Made by a program: the position numbers and the translations under genes. DNA of 64,000 nt. Origin: Siphonodentalium dalli. Taxonomy: Eukaryota > Mollusca > Scaphopoda > Gadilida > Siphonodentaliidae. The stretch spans positions 164,602,394 through 164,666,393 of the forward strand of contig CP136069.1 of the NCBI GenBank assembly GCA_032622095.1. Direction: 5' to 3'. How positions within the stretch are numbered: the stretch's first letter is position 1; every line of letters starts with the position of its first letter. This document shows, one piece after another, positions 23,455 through 35,825 of this stretch. The notes under the pieces were generated by a model that saw only the letters and a list, made by a program, of their open reading frames with translations, had not been told where the DNA came from and made no database searches.

Positions 23455-24559
23455 AGTACAGCGGCCAAACGCCAAAAGTGGTCGGTTACCCCTACCCACG
23501 GTAGAACAAGTTAAAACCAACCAAAGGAGAAATATATACTCTAGACGAAAATGATAGTGAAAAATAACGGAATAGGTGGTGGCTATTCTAAAATCGACGA
23601 TGAACGATACCCACCAGTGACTTTTCCCAGAAATTAACGATTTTGGTAAAGTGAGCACTGCGGCTATGTCCTAAGTTATTAACCCACATTGTAGGCGTCA
23701 AAATGACTACAGCATACCATATCTATACCTGATATGCAAGAAGTGTTGGTTAATTTTGATTTTCGTGCCATTTGGAGCCGAAACATTTATTTTTTGTTGA
23801 AAAATCTCTTTTTTCAAATTTTTTTTATATTTCGAACATTATCATTCAAACATATATTGCAATAATATTGAAATATTTAGTCCATATAATGTAGTAGTTA
23901 TCTGTCAAGCATATGAAGAAAGAAGTTAACAAAAATTTTGAACGGTTTGCGAGATATTGGATTTTAGCTACCCCTCCCCAAACACGTTTTTGGTCGAAAA
24001 AAATACATATTTTTGATAATGACATTACAAACATTTTCGAATTGATCTGAATGGGACCCAAAATGAATCTTGTACTGAAAGTGTTGTACAGAGATGCCGT
24101 TTAATCGATTACAGATGTATTCAGGCTTTCAGACCCCCAGTTACAACAACAACAATTATTTTATTGATAACAGTTAATTTTGCATGCATTAACATCGATG
24201 TTAAGTACTAAAACCTTTGTTATAAACAATACGTGACCAACTATATAATTCATATGGCTCAGTAGTTATCTGGACATCACAAGTAGAAATAATTTGACAG
24301 AAATTGTCAACGGTTTTCAAGATATTGGAATTAGGTACCGCTCCCCCGGACGCGATTTGGTAGAAAAACTACATATTTATGATAACAAGACAGACCTTTC
24401 TAGATTATTCTAATGAGCATCTAATCATTATTCGTGTGATGAAAACCTGATCCGTAGACACCGCGAGCCTGGTGTTAGATTACCTCAGGTTTCCAATTAA
24501 ACCCCCAGTTACAACAACAACAACAACAACAACAACAACACAATATTTTATTTATGACA

Positions 24560-27200
24560 TGTAATTTTATATTAACACATATCGATTTGAGCAACTGAAG
24601 TATTTGTTCTAAACGACACATAATATAGACTAACATAATCATACAGAACAAAATCATTGTTGCTCCCCGCCCTATTAGACGTCCTGAACACACCACGAAC
24701 TGAACAAAATATGATCTCAGAATTAAGAATCATGCAATTATAAAGGACAATTACATAAGGAAATATACAATGTTTATGGATGGGTTTGTTCCCGAAACAG
24801 TGTGGCACTTTGCTTGGCAAATATGAAGGGAGAATTTGCTATATTTTTAAAGAACACTCTACCCAATTTAAAGACTTAATACGAAATTAAGCTATATGAT
24901 CTCTAATTCTCTATATTAACCGAGAGTTTGACGGGAATGTAGTTCTATCAGAGAAAACATAATTTGTATGGATGGGTTGTGCATGTGTCGCTTTACACAA
25001 AGTGGCTGATAAATAAGAAAGACGAATTTGCTGTTTTAGGCCCCCCCCTACACAATTGAAGTGTTAAAGTTGAACAACTCACGAACTGAAATGATTGCTG
25101 TAAATATTAACTGAGGATGTGGGCAAAAATAGTAATATCGGGGCGCATACATGGTGTTGATGGATGGGTTGGTTGGATCCCGAAAGCCTTTAACACTTTA
25201 CGAAAATCGGATGGCAAACTCCAAAGGCGAATATTTTTTGTTTTGTGAGACCCCTTTATATGCCCATTTAAACTCTTGAACACACCATGCGCCGAATATT
25301 CATACTTTAATTATTAAATCACAGTGTGAACGAAAGGTAGTGCTATCAGGGAATATACATGTTGTATGGGTAGTTTGGTTCCCAAAATCCTAGGGTACTT
25401 TACAAAAGGCGGCTGGCAAAAACCAAAGCTGAATATTTTCTTTGAGCATCCTACCCCATTTAAAGTCTTAAACACACTAATGGATGGACATGTTCTTAAT
25501 ATTAACTGGGGTGTGGACAAATGGTATGTAATTCAGGAAATATACCTCTTGATTGCACGATGGGTGGGTTGGCTGGCTTCCCAATGTCTGGGGCACTTTA
25601 CAAAAAGTGGCTAGCAAAGAGAAGGCGAAATATCACTGTTTTGGGTACCCATAACCCTTCTAAACTCTTTAGCACACACTGAACCGAATCTATATGCTCT
25701 CATGTATTATTTACAATTTGTATGGGTGGTTTTGTTCTCGAAATCCTGGAACACTTTAAGGCGGCTGGCAAATACGAAATGTAATGTGTTAGGCCACACT
25801 ACCCCATTTGCAGTCTTGGGACACACAATGAACCGAAAGGATATGCTCCCATTATTAACTGCGTGTGTAGAGAAATGGACGCTATATAAAAAGTATAGTA
25901 TACCAGGGTATTGAATGTTTGGGTCAACAAAAAGTTGTTGATGAAAGAGAAAGGCGAATACTCACTGTTTTGGGGGGGACCCCATTAACCCATTTAATAT
26001 CTTGATCAGAGCATGAACTGAAGTTATATTCTCTCACTTAGCTGAGTGTGTGATCGAAAGGTATTGCTGTCATGGAATTATTAATTGATATATGGGTGAT
26101 TTGGTTCCCTCGAAATCCTGGAACACTTTACAAAAAGCGGCTGGCAAACAAGAAGACGAATTTTCTATGTCTTGAGGACCCCACTATCCAACTTGAAGTC
26201 TTAACAAAATAATATGCTCTCAATGTTAATTGAAGTTGTGGACAAATGGGATTATTATCTGGCAATACGAATCTGTTATGGATGAGATGGTTCCCGATAG
26301 CCTATGGCACTTTACAACAAATGGTCAGCAAATGAAAGGGCTAAATTTTACTCTCAGCGGACTCCATCCATATCTGAAGTCTTGAATACAACACTAGCTC
26401 AAGGCATTAGCTATCCATATTATACCCGAGATTGTGGCCGAATGGCAATGGTCTTGCGAGCCCGCCGTTCGCGAGAAAACCGTGGCACCTTACACAAAGC
26501 AGATGGCAAACGATGAAGGCGAATTTTAAGGGACCCCTACCCCATGTAAACAATTGAACCTACCACGAACTGAATGGATGTGCCCTCATGGTCAAACGAC
26601 GATATGGACAAATGGCTATTCTATAAAGAAATACACAATTGTTATAGATGGGTTAATACCCGACAGTCAGGGACACTTTACAAAAAGCGACTGAAAAATA
26701 AATAATGCGATTTTTCAATGTTTGTATTACCCCCTTCCCAATTTGAAGACTAGAACACACCACGGATTGGAACGATATCATCATTGACTGCGTGTATGGG
26801 CAATGGCGAGTTAATTGTACAAGGACGTAAACAATGTAAATAGATGGATTTGGGTTCTGAAAGAATGAGCACTCAACGAAAAGTGACTGGAAAATATGAA
26901 AGGCAAAATTTTGAGGACCCCAACTGGTGAAATGATATGACCCCAATATTAATATATTGACCAAAGGTTAGGTTTTATCAGAATATACATATGTGTTGGT
27001 TCCCGAAAGTCTGCATCATGTGGCACTCCACAACAAGCGGCTGGCAAATGTTCACTGTTGTATGTACCCCTACCCTATTTGAGGTCTTGAACACATCATG
27101 TACTGAAGGGATTATGAATTCAATATCAACATATAATGTGGCTTAAACTATGCGATATATAAGTATGTGGTAGTTCTATCCGGAGGTAAACAATTTATCT
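24560..27200 (+). repeat. Degenerate tandem repeat, period about 190 bp, roughly 13 units
   Basis: Each unit has ATGGATGGGTTGGTTCCCGA, CACTTTACAAAAAGCGGCTG, GGCAAA..AAGGCGAAT, CCCCATTTAAAGTCTTGAA and CACACCATGAACTGAA-like words (units near 24770, 24960, 25155, 25365, 25555, 25725, 25915, 26095, 26275, 26470, 26645, 26840 and 26995). Divergence is high. It is non-coding. Confidence 0.75.
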
Positions 27201-28148
27201 GGGAGGGAGATTGTATGGGAAAAATTATGATGTAATCCAGTTGGAACTGATTGGATACAATGATATACACATAGCTTCGTTAGAGCTGATTGGACGCAAT
27301 GCTACACAGATAATGTTGTTTTCGTCATTGCTACGCCCGTCGCCGGGCAGACGATCTGGAGGTGGTAAATTTCGCGCTCAGCAGGATTTCAATGCTTTTC
27401 ACGAAGTTTTAACAAATGGCAGCATTATGGAAATCGCTTTGTTTTCGAGATAAATGTCTGAACCCCGTCAACTATTTTAATATTTTCGCGCTGACTGAGT
27501 TGCTGTACATAAAAAGAGTATTTCTGATAACATTACATTCAGTATGGCGCATAGAAGTTCTGTCTTAGGACCACTGTATTCCAAAAAGTAATGATATGCT
27601 TTTTGTATTTGCCGCAATGACAGGGAGGGGACGTTTTAATGTGATTACTCAATTGGCCATAGTTCAAACTACTGAATTTCAATCTTAAACGCGAATGGAA
27701 TACTTGTGCATCTATACGTCGGACATGCTGGGTTCTCCAGCTGTCCAATTATTGTAATCTCTGTATACCATTATTGTTTTTTTTTAGAATAAACTATTGA
27801 TTGGTTGATTGATATGCGACACTTATTGTATGTAATAGCAAATAAAATGCGTTGTTGTTGTAATTTGGGGTCTGGAAGCCTGAACACGTCTTTAATCACT
27901 TAAGCAATGTCCCCGGGCTCAATTTTCAGCAAAAGAATTATGTTGGGTCCCAGTATGATCAATTGGGAAGTTTGGTAAAGTTCTGAACAAAAATATGTAA
28001 TATTTCGACCAAAAACGTGTTTGGGGGAGGTGTAGCTAAAATCCATTATTTCGCAAATTGTTCTAAATTTCTGTTAACTTCTTTCTGTATATGCTTTGCA
28101 AATAACTGCATCACCATAAGAATTAAATATTTGGGCATTATAACAATT

Positions 28149-28295
28149 AAGAAATAAATACACGGTGTAGAGGTGTGTATGGTCAAGTTGTACCACAAAA
28201 AACTGATTGTAGGACGACGCGTAGCGGAGTCCTACAATCAGTTTTTTGTGGTACAACTTGACCATACACACCGATACACCGTGTATTTATTTCTT
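28149..28295. repeat. Large hairpin, arms about 66 bp
   Basis: AAGAAATAAATACACGGTGT...ACAATC..AGGAC is reverse-complemented almost perfectly across a short loop GACGCGTAGCGGA. One stem mismatch region lies near GTAGAGG/CCGATAC. It is a cruciform-capable element inside the 6.7-kb inverted-repeat element. Confidence 0.88.
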
Positions 28296-30126
28296 TTGTA
28301 ATACGACTGAATGTTTATGGTCACAATTCGACTGAATAGTCAACGAAATACTGCGCTTTTTCGGTCTCAGGTGAGAAAACATTTCGTGGTGTAATTCGTA
28401 TTGGGCGTACTCGATTTCTTTGCATGGAGTACTCTCGTAATGTCTTGTCTTGTTATGAAATCCCCCCGTTGACTTTTCGAGGCACCTCTTCTAGAAATAA
28501 TCGTTGTGATTGGCTAAAAAACGATGTGTTTTCAGCGGCGCCCGTGCGTTTCATTTAAATTGTACAGGAAATACGATGCGGTCATTTCTGTTTTGAACGT
28601 TGTTGGGACAACATGAATATGATCATCGACTATGGACCAATTTCCTTACACAAAGCGATCTAAATGATCTAGTTTACTAAACTAATCTTATTCCCCTTCT
28701 GTACTGGTGAACAAACGCTTTCATTTTCAACTTGATTCCGAAATATCGAATATGATCGAGATTCGAATCGACGAATGCACAGCCCGGCCCCATGGATTTA
28801 TTTTGTCATTTAATATACTTATTAAGTAACTTTCTTTGGTCGTAACATATATCAATATACCATAACATCATTTGGACCATATTCATTGGCAACCAAACTG
28901 GTTTCAAGCGACAAATCGCTAGAAAATTCGCAAGATTGTCAAGATGTAGCAAAATTCAAAGGGGTGCGGGTGTACTCCGTTGATGCCCCGTTTGCGCGGA
29001 GTTAGAAAAGACGGGAAAAGTCGCGTGCGGCGATCTGAATAAACCGATTTTTTTCGTGGTACAATTGGAAAAAGTAGAATTGTACCACAAAACTGGAACG
29101 AGATAGCCATGGTAACTCGGGCCACTGGCCAATCAGGACATGGCTTTTAAGCATAGTTAGGCAGGGTCGTATTACAATATCCATTTGAATGAAAATGTTC
29201 GAAAAATAACATTTTTTTTCATATCAGGTAGAAGTATGGTATGATGTAGTAATTTTAACCCCAACAATATGGGCAAATAGGCTCGGACATAGCCACAGGA
29301 CTCGCTTTACCAAAATCGTTAATTTCTGGAAAAAGTCACTGGAGGGTATCGCTCATCGTCGATTTGACAATAGCCACCACCTATTCCGTTATTTTTCAAT
29401 TTCTGCCAAAATTCTTTCTACTTGTGTTGTCCAGATAACTACTGAGCCATATGTTATATAGTTGGTCACGTTGTTTATAACAAAGGTTTTAGTACTTAAC
29501 ATCGATGTTAATGCATGCAAAATTAACTGTTATCAATAAAATAATTGTTGTTGTTGTAACTGGGGGGTCTGAAAGCCTGAATACATCTGTAATCGATTAA
29601 ACGGCATCTCTGGACAACAAACCGTTCAAAATTGTTGTTAACTTCTTTCTTCATATGCTTGACACATAACTACTACACCATATGACTTAAATATTTCAAT
29701 ATTATTGCAATATACGTTTGAATGATAATGTTCGAAAAATATAATTTGTTTTAAAAAGAGCGATTTTTCAACAAAAATTAAATGTTTCGGCTCCAAATGG
29801 CACCAAAATCAAAATTAACCAACACTTCTTGCATATCAGGTACAAATAAGTTATGCTGTAGTCATTTTAACACCAACAGTGTGGGCAAATAACTTAGGAC
29901 ATAGCCGCAGGGCTCACTTTACCAAAATCGTTAATTTCTGGGAAAAGTCACTGGTGGGTATCGTTCATCGTCAATTTGAGAATAGCCACCACCAATTCCG
30001 TTATTTTTCACTATGATTTTCGTAAAGAGTATATATTTCTCCTTTAAAAAAAGTTGGTTTTAACTTGTTCTACCGTGGGTAGGGGTATCTCGAAAACTAG
30101 AGCTGTTTTTCGATTTGGCCGCTGCA

Positions 30127-31430
30127 CTATATGTGTCGAGTGGAGTCACTAGTTTGTCAGTACCTTTATATGGCTTTTTGTTTTTGTTTTTTTGTGTAGC
30201 ATCGAGTTACTGAAATTGTTACCACATTGTTAGCTATATATATCATTTATGCTCTAACTCCTATTTTGGGGAACCTGCCCTAGCATGTGGGGTGTGATTG
30301 ACACGAACACCCGATTGATGGTCCGACGAATTTATTTCGCCTCTGGTTGATAATAGTCCAGCCTTGATAAGCATGGAATATTCTATTACATAATAATTAG
30401 TACAATTGGAATTTGGAGGTTCTGAATGAAAAAAACCTTGTCGATACATTGATGTTACCATTTGTGGGTGTAAACCGCTTCATAGATCTAAAGAAGGCTT
30501 AGGGGAAATTAAACCAGTTGGAAAATAGTTTGTGTTCTTTTTGTACCCAATTCCGGGTAATGAGTGCCAAAAGTGAAGTGATTGTGAGGTAAAAATTGTT
30601 TTTTAATTTTTGTCTTAAGGAGAAAATAAAGATGCAACCAGCAGGTATTCCAGCATACAAAACCAGTTGGACTTACTGGAAAGCTAGGAATACCCATGAC
30701 GAACCAATAACATGGTATATACATCATATACATGTGTATGTGTATGATATATAACTGAACAAAGTGAAACATATAACAAAATAGGCATAGCAAGAATAAA
30801 ACACGTGCAAACACAAGGAAGATAAATTTTGAACTTGAAGTTAATAACAACCAAACAAAGGAAATATACTGTGAGTGAGCGATGCCCCAAGACTGAAAAC
30901 AGGATGGTCAGCAAGAAAATGTGCCTACAAACCAGAGCAGTTACAGTGAGGGTGGGTGGGAAAATTATTATTGAAATTAAAAATTTACTTTGTTGTGGCT
31001 TAACTTAAAACAAAAGACGCTAAATATTTAAATTAGACCACGAGTACTCAAATTTCCGTAATGTTATTATGTGCGCTGATTGGCTCCATTAAAACTTTTA
31101 CCTTCGCACGTGGGCGACCTTTTTGATAGGCATTATTTCATTGGCGTAAAGCCGTCATGTGACCGCGTTAGCCTTCACGTGACTGCCCAAGCGCAGTCAC
31201 GTGATGTTTACATCGTTCTAATTTTAACTGCATAACAACAACACACCGGTGATTACTGCTCCACGCGGTAAAGTACTCGTCGTGAGTGCATACATAGTTT
31301 TACTTTGTAAATATCCTTTATAGCTATATCATTTTTGATTTGTGTCTCTGAAGATTATCAAATTCGAGCAGCTACTTATTGTGAATATCAGAAATACAAT
31401 TGGCGACTAACGAAATCGATTGCTAGTTAG
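30127..31430. other. Intron DNA, no gene seen; E-box cluster near 31.1-31.2 kb
   Basis: There is no exon-like frame. Short minus-strand frames (30261-30914) are hydrophobic or low-complexity and unsupported. CACGTG motifs occur at 31107, 31176 and 31198, with GTCATGTGAC at 31155. Confidence 0.5.
31107..31203. promoter_or_regulatory. Cluster of CACGTG E-boxes
   Basis: Three palindromic CACGTG sites (31107, 31176, 31198) plus GTCATGTGACC at 31155 lie within 100 bp. TCACGTGA and GTCATGTGAC are the kind of sites bound by bHLH-zip factors such as USF, MITF and TFE. The location is a large intron next to a retrotransposon. Function is inferred from motif density only. Confidence 0.3.
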
Positions 31431-31439
31431 TATAAATGT

Positions 31440-31640
31440 TTGAGTAGCCTCAAATATAGCCTTGTAAGTCTTTTGGGGAATGAAGTAGATCCCTTAAGTA
31501 GAATATTAGATCTCCACAAATTTTGGGCTAATACTGAAAATATTTCATTTCGTATTGTTGAGTATCTGGGACAATAAAGTAAAAAGTGATCGGCTGTCTC
31601 GATTTCCCCACATGCACATTTATCAGATTCGTTTAAATTG
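31440..31640 (-). pseudogene. Retrotransposon 2: C-terminal zinc knuckle
   Basis: The reverse complement reads DKCACGEIETADHFLLYC (a C.CGE...H...C knuckle), then PRYSTIRNEIFSVLAQ and STSFPKRLTRLYLRLL. It is the conserved end of this type of retrotransposon protein and marks the 3' end of element 2. Confidence 0.85.
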
Positions 31641-31990
31641 GTGCGACTGAGATCATCATTGAGGTTACTGCATCCTAGTCGAATTGAGTGTGAATTATGC
31701 TGTTTATGCTTCTTGTTCCTCCCGTTGCTATTCTAGCAGCCTCAAATTGGATTTTTTTTCTATTAGCTCACTTTCTGCTTGCGTGCAGTTGTCCCATACG
31801 GGTGAGGCATATTCCAACAGTGGTCTTATATAAGCAAAATATATTCTCTCTATAATTATACGGTCCAGGTAGTATTTAAATTTTCTTAGGTGGTTCACTC
31901 GTTTCCAGGCCCTGTCTATAATATCACTTATATGAGCATCCCATTAGCCGTGATTGTTAAACGCCAGATGTTTGTGAAAAGTCACATCAT

Positions 31991-33131
31991 TTACGTCCTC
32001 GTTAGACATATGGAGTCGAGGATGATCAGGGGGTCAGTCTTACGCGATATCAGAAGAGTCTCTGTTTTCGACAGGTTATATTTTACAAGCCATTCTTGTG
32101 ACCAGGATGCCAATCTTTCAATATCACCGTTTATTAATTCGACCGCCAATGTAGGCTCTTCAACTGTTAAAAATATGGATGTATCATCTGCAAACAAGCG
32201 TATGTGACAGTTAACATTTTGCGTTATATCACTAATGTAGATAAGAACAAAGAGGGGGCCAAGTATATAGCCCTGGGGCACACCCGACAGGTTTCAATTG
32301 AGAATGATCTCCCTCAATTAAGACTCGTTGTTCACGGTCAGTTAAAATGACTCAAGAAGTTTCAGCAGATTACCTGTAATACCTATACTTTCTAGTTTAT
32401 ATAAAAGGCCACGGTGCCAGACTTTATCAAACGCCTTGCTTATGTCACAAAATACACATCTGATATCTTTTCCCATGTCTAGCGATGAACATATGTGATC
32501 ATACAAATCTGTGAGTTGGAACGCTGTGGAGTCCCCTCGGACAAATCCAGACTGGTACTGCGTTATGATTCCGTTTGAAGAGAGAAATTCCAACAAATGA
32601 TTAAAAAAGCATCTTTCAAATACTTATGATATACAGCTGAGTAATGCTACTGGTCGATAATTCGTCTTTCTTAAATATTGGCACAATGTTTGATCTTTTC
32701 CATGCTTGAGGGAAATAAGACTGTTGAATGCAAGTATTAAATAGTTCAGCAAGGGGGAGGCTAAGCGAAGTTGCACAGTTCTTGAGAACTTTGAGATTTA
32801 TCATGTCAGGACCACAGGCTTTTGATGCTTTTAATGATTCTAGGGCAGATCTTACCGATTCGTGAGTTATTTTGATTGTTGATAGCGTTGATCTCCATGG
32901 ATTGAAAAATTTGTGAGGCAATGTTATTCCAGTTTCGTCAACGGAAGAAATACTACAAAAATAGAGATTTAGTGTTTCGGCCTTCTCAGCATTAGTTATA
33001 ACAACCCGATCGCCTACTACTAAGGGCGGAATCGATTTGTTTTTCTTTTTGAATAAGAGGTTTTGTAGAGTTTTCCACCAGTTTGAAGGCTCACAACTTT
33101 TGTCATTCAGAACTTCTTCAGTTTTTGTCAA
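31991..33131 (-). pseudogene. Retrotransposon 2: reverse transcriptase, broken
   Basis: It contains PSNWWKTLQNLLFKKK, LKASKACGPDMINLKVLK, YFPQAWKRSNIVPIFKK, then after a frame break YQSGFVRGDSTAFQLTDL and FCDISKAFDKVWHRGL. After another break come PQGYILGPLFVLIYISDI and IRLFADDTSIF and WLVKYNLSKTETLLISR. The catalytic residues are present but lie in three separate frames. Confidence 0.85.
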
Positions 33132-33339
33132 ATATTGCTTTTTGATTGTCGTATTGTAGCAATAACTTCATTACGTTTTTTTCGATAGTTAGACCATGCA
33201 GTCTTGCTCAGAGTTGGATGTTTTAGCCATTTTATGTAATCGGCGTCTTTGTCGGATTAGTCGTCGGATTTCGCACGTTAACCATGCTGGGCAGCCTTTG
33301 CGAATTAATGCATTTTATGAGGTATGTAGGCTAGAGCAA

Positions 33340-34189
33340 GTCCTTATATCTTGTGTGTTAGAAGATTCACATGAGTATCAATATTGTGATTGTCGATTCC
33401 TAGATCACTTCGAAAGTCCCATTCATTTAATTCGTTGTTCATCCCATTGTAGTCGGCAGCGTTAACATTCCATGTTATTCGTTTCACTGAGGCATCCAGT
33501 TCGCTTTTTACATAGTTCAGAGTAATAGTAACAGGACAGTGATATTTTTTCATTTCTGAATGAACTGGATCAAGTACTTCATAGTCGGACGCAGTGCTTA
33601 AATTACTGACGAGAAACAGATCAATTGTCGAATTAGAGTTTTACGAAAAAAGAGTTGGCGAAGTTTTTATTAATTTTAGGTCACATGCACTACATATTTG
33701 GTGAACCTTCCCTCTTGGGAATAACACTTGGTCTTCATTGAAATCTCCAGCAACTATTAATTCATATCCGGTGTCTCTGGCTTTATCAATCATAGACTCG
33801 ATTTTCTCCCATGTAGAAGCGGGGGCGTCGGGTGGGCGATAAAAACAGCCAACTAAATATGCTTATTATGAAGGGTTAACTCAATCCAGGTTGATTCAAT
33901 ATTAATGTCATAGATGTCGTTACGTGTACGAAATGTTATCGAATCTCGTACATATATGGCCACTCCACCACCGATTCTCCCTATTCTGTCGCGACGAACC
34001 GACTCACTAAATCCTTGCATAAGATAATCGTTTAATTTTAGAACGTTTGGCCAGTGTCACAACATTTGTTTTTATTTCCCTGCCTTTATTTGTATTTTGA
34101 CGCGTCTGAAGAATTATATCGCATCTAATTCCTCTGCCAAACACTCCTTGTGATATGATAGGTGATGGGGCCGCCATTGTTATTGCCAC
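33340..34189 (-). pseudogene. Retrotransposon 2: endonuclease region, broken
   Basis: In the minus strand, GRIGGGVAIYVRDSITF (about 34000-33950), IESTWIELTL, FYRPPDAPA-like words (across a frame change), ELIVAGDFNEDQVLFPRG (33760-33705) and KKYHCPVTITLNYV (33553 on) follow the order of an apurinic-type endonuclease. The catalytic GDFN is kept, but in-frame stops (e.g. near 33640) and a frame change break it. Confidence 0.75.
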
Positions 34190-34544
34190 GTATATAAACG
34201 AGAAATGACAGTTTTAGTAAACCTGGGTAAACAAAATCCCGTTCTGCGATCCTGACCTGGTAAAACAAATTCCAGAAACCATATGGCGCAAATGGAACTT
34301 TTCAGACTTGTACTGTTGTGGAATATCTCCAACGGAGACCCTCTAGATACTTTCGTTAGTATTAATGAGGTTACTGTTACCCACATTGCTCAATATATTG
34401 GATACTGTATTGAACGACACAACGTTAAAAGCCTACAAGCCAGTCAAAAATGAATTCACAACTCAGGGGAAATTTTGCATCCCTCCTCTTTGTGATGCAA
34501 CTTTCAAACATGTACCTCACAGTGTCAAATCCGAGGTGAATCTT

Positions 34545-35070
34545 TAAAGATAAATAATCCGAATTAACGTTCCTAAATTACTATTTCTTTAGCTTCGGGT
34601 GGGGAGGTGGTGTCTGCAGAAAAAATCCAGACACTGGGGTGGGTGGGTGGTTTGAGGTAGGAACAAATATTTGATGCAAATTTTTTCCAATCAACATATT
34701 TATCAAAGTTTAATTATGAAACATTAAGATATTGGAATTATATCACTTAGTTTTGTACTGTGCTTACATGTTGCATCATTTCTGAATATGATCAGCCCAT
34801 ATTGGTGACTAGAGAACACTAAATTCATCACCAGACTGGTCACAATTTTATAATACGAGACGAACTCTCAATGCCAAATTGCGTTTGAAGGAAATGTTGA
34901 TATATAACACATTTTGGAACATTTTATATTAGAGTTGACAGTGGTTAGCATTATTTTGTGTTAATTTATCGATTCTGATAACTAAAGTTTATTGTTGAAG
35001 AAATGCTGTTGTTGGAATTTGATGATACGGGTACCACCGAATCGGATTTTGTACATTTAAATGGTTTCTT
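34545..35070 (+). repeat. Dispersed repeat R, copy upstream of exon E
   Basis: It has the same block order as 17195-17580 (CCTAAATTACTATT, AATTGCGTTTGA, ATATATAACACATTTTGG, GTGGTTAGCATTATTTTG, ATCGATTCTGATAA, AAGAAATGCTGTTGTTG, GAATCGGATT). It stops within about 10 bp of the splice acceptor at 35077. Confidence 0.75.
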
Positions 35071-35077
35071 TCTATAG

Positions 35078-35225
35078 ATTCAGCATTGCGAGGTGCATTC
35101 GGCAGCATGATAAGCGTTAATATGGGTAGTCAGGTCAATGTTGCTGGTTCAGGAGTGCAGGATTCAGGCAGTCAGATGGCCAATGCTGCTGCGCGGAGGC
35201 AGGTCTTTGCTACCACGGCAACCAT
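35078..35225 (+). CDS. Receptor guanylyl cyclase exon E: start of kinase-homology domain
   Basis: This is a 148-bp exon, acceptor TTTCTTTCTATAG, donor CCAT|GTGAGT. The split codon restores Asp, then SALRGAFGSMISVNMGSQ follows, with a Ser/Gly/Asn-rich insert and finally RRQVFATTATM. The Gly/Ser segment corresponds to the degenerate glycine-rich loop of the kinase-homology domain, and QVFA.TA is the conserved strand after it in this family. It enters in phase 1 and leaves in phase 2. The stretch upstream (34545-35070) is a dispersed repeat also found upstream of exon B. Confidence 0.92.
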
Positions 35226-35624
35226 GTGAGTTGACACAGATCTGAACAGATCATATAATTCATGGCGGGTTGAAGCTGAACGTATGCTCGCTTGTGATAT
35301 CCCGGTCTGAAGGGTCAGAGTAGGTCGGTCGATAAATACATTAAAGCCACGTGCTACAAAATACACTAAAATAAAAATAAATAGTCGCTTTTGAAATGTT
35401 CCCGGTATCCGGTCGATAAATAGATGGACTATACCGTTCTAGTTTCTAGTTTCTACGAGTATTATATGTCCGAGAAAGACAAATTGAAGTCATAACAAAT
35501 ACAACTTTGAACACAAAAATCGGACCCCGAGCAAAAACTGTGCCATTTGTATCCATTGGAATGCTGGAATGGCAAATTGAATAAAACGTGCTATCCGAAA
35601 AAAAGAGGTATATATCACGTTCTC

Positions 35625-35825
35625 TTAACTCTTTCATGGCGGAGCATTAAAGACACTGTGCCAGTGCATTCTCTTATATATGCATATATAAGAGAATGCA
35701 TTGATCTTGTACAGACAGCGCATTCTCTTATATATGCATATATGATCGACTTGCATATATAAAATAATGCATTGACACAGGGTTTTCATAAAATACTCAG
35801 GACCCTCCAGTCACCAAAGGGTTAA
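35625..35825. mobile_element. TTAA-flanked palindromic MITE, copy 4
   Basis: It runs from TTAACTCTTTCATGGCGG to CACCAAAGGGTTAA. The palindromes are shortened (TTCTCTTATATATGCATATA then TAAGAGAATGCA), with the central GTCGACC piece lost from the first. Confidence 0.75.

Larger units (their letters stand above)
23455..30126. mobile_element. 6.7-kb inverted-repeat element with tandem-repeat core
   Basis: AGTACAGCGGCCAAA at the left and TTTGGCCGCTGCACT at the right are inverted ends. The left arm (23455 to about 24200) is matched in reverse order at about 29540-30126: CTACCCACGGTAGAACAAGTT, AAATAACGGAATAGGTGGTGG, ACTTTTCCCAGAAATTAACG, AGCCGAAACATTTA and CATTAACATCGATGTTAAG all recur inverted. 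Further rearranged arm pieces lie at 27850-28150 and 29210-29550. Between the arms is a degenerate 190-bp tandem array. I see no transposase. A large foldback-type non-autonomous element is the best description. Confidence 0.7.
31430..34200 (-). mobile_element. APE-type non-LTR retrotransposon 2, degraded
   Basis: This second minus-strand element, antisense within the receptor gene intron, has its parts in order from the right: start near 34189 (MAAPSPIISQGVFGRG), endonuclease (33960-33340), reverse transcriptase (33131-31991) and a C-terminal zinc-knuckle near 31620-31440. It carries many stops and frameshifts. It is related to element 1 (same motif wording, e.g. ISKAFDKVWHRGL and ITGNLL) but clearly diverged from it. 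Confidence 0.88.

Noticed and set aside
30261-30914. Minus-strand hydrophobic frames
   Set aside because: The two longest overlap in different frames, have no motif, and are AT-rich low-information sequence.
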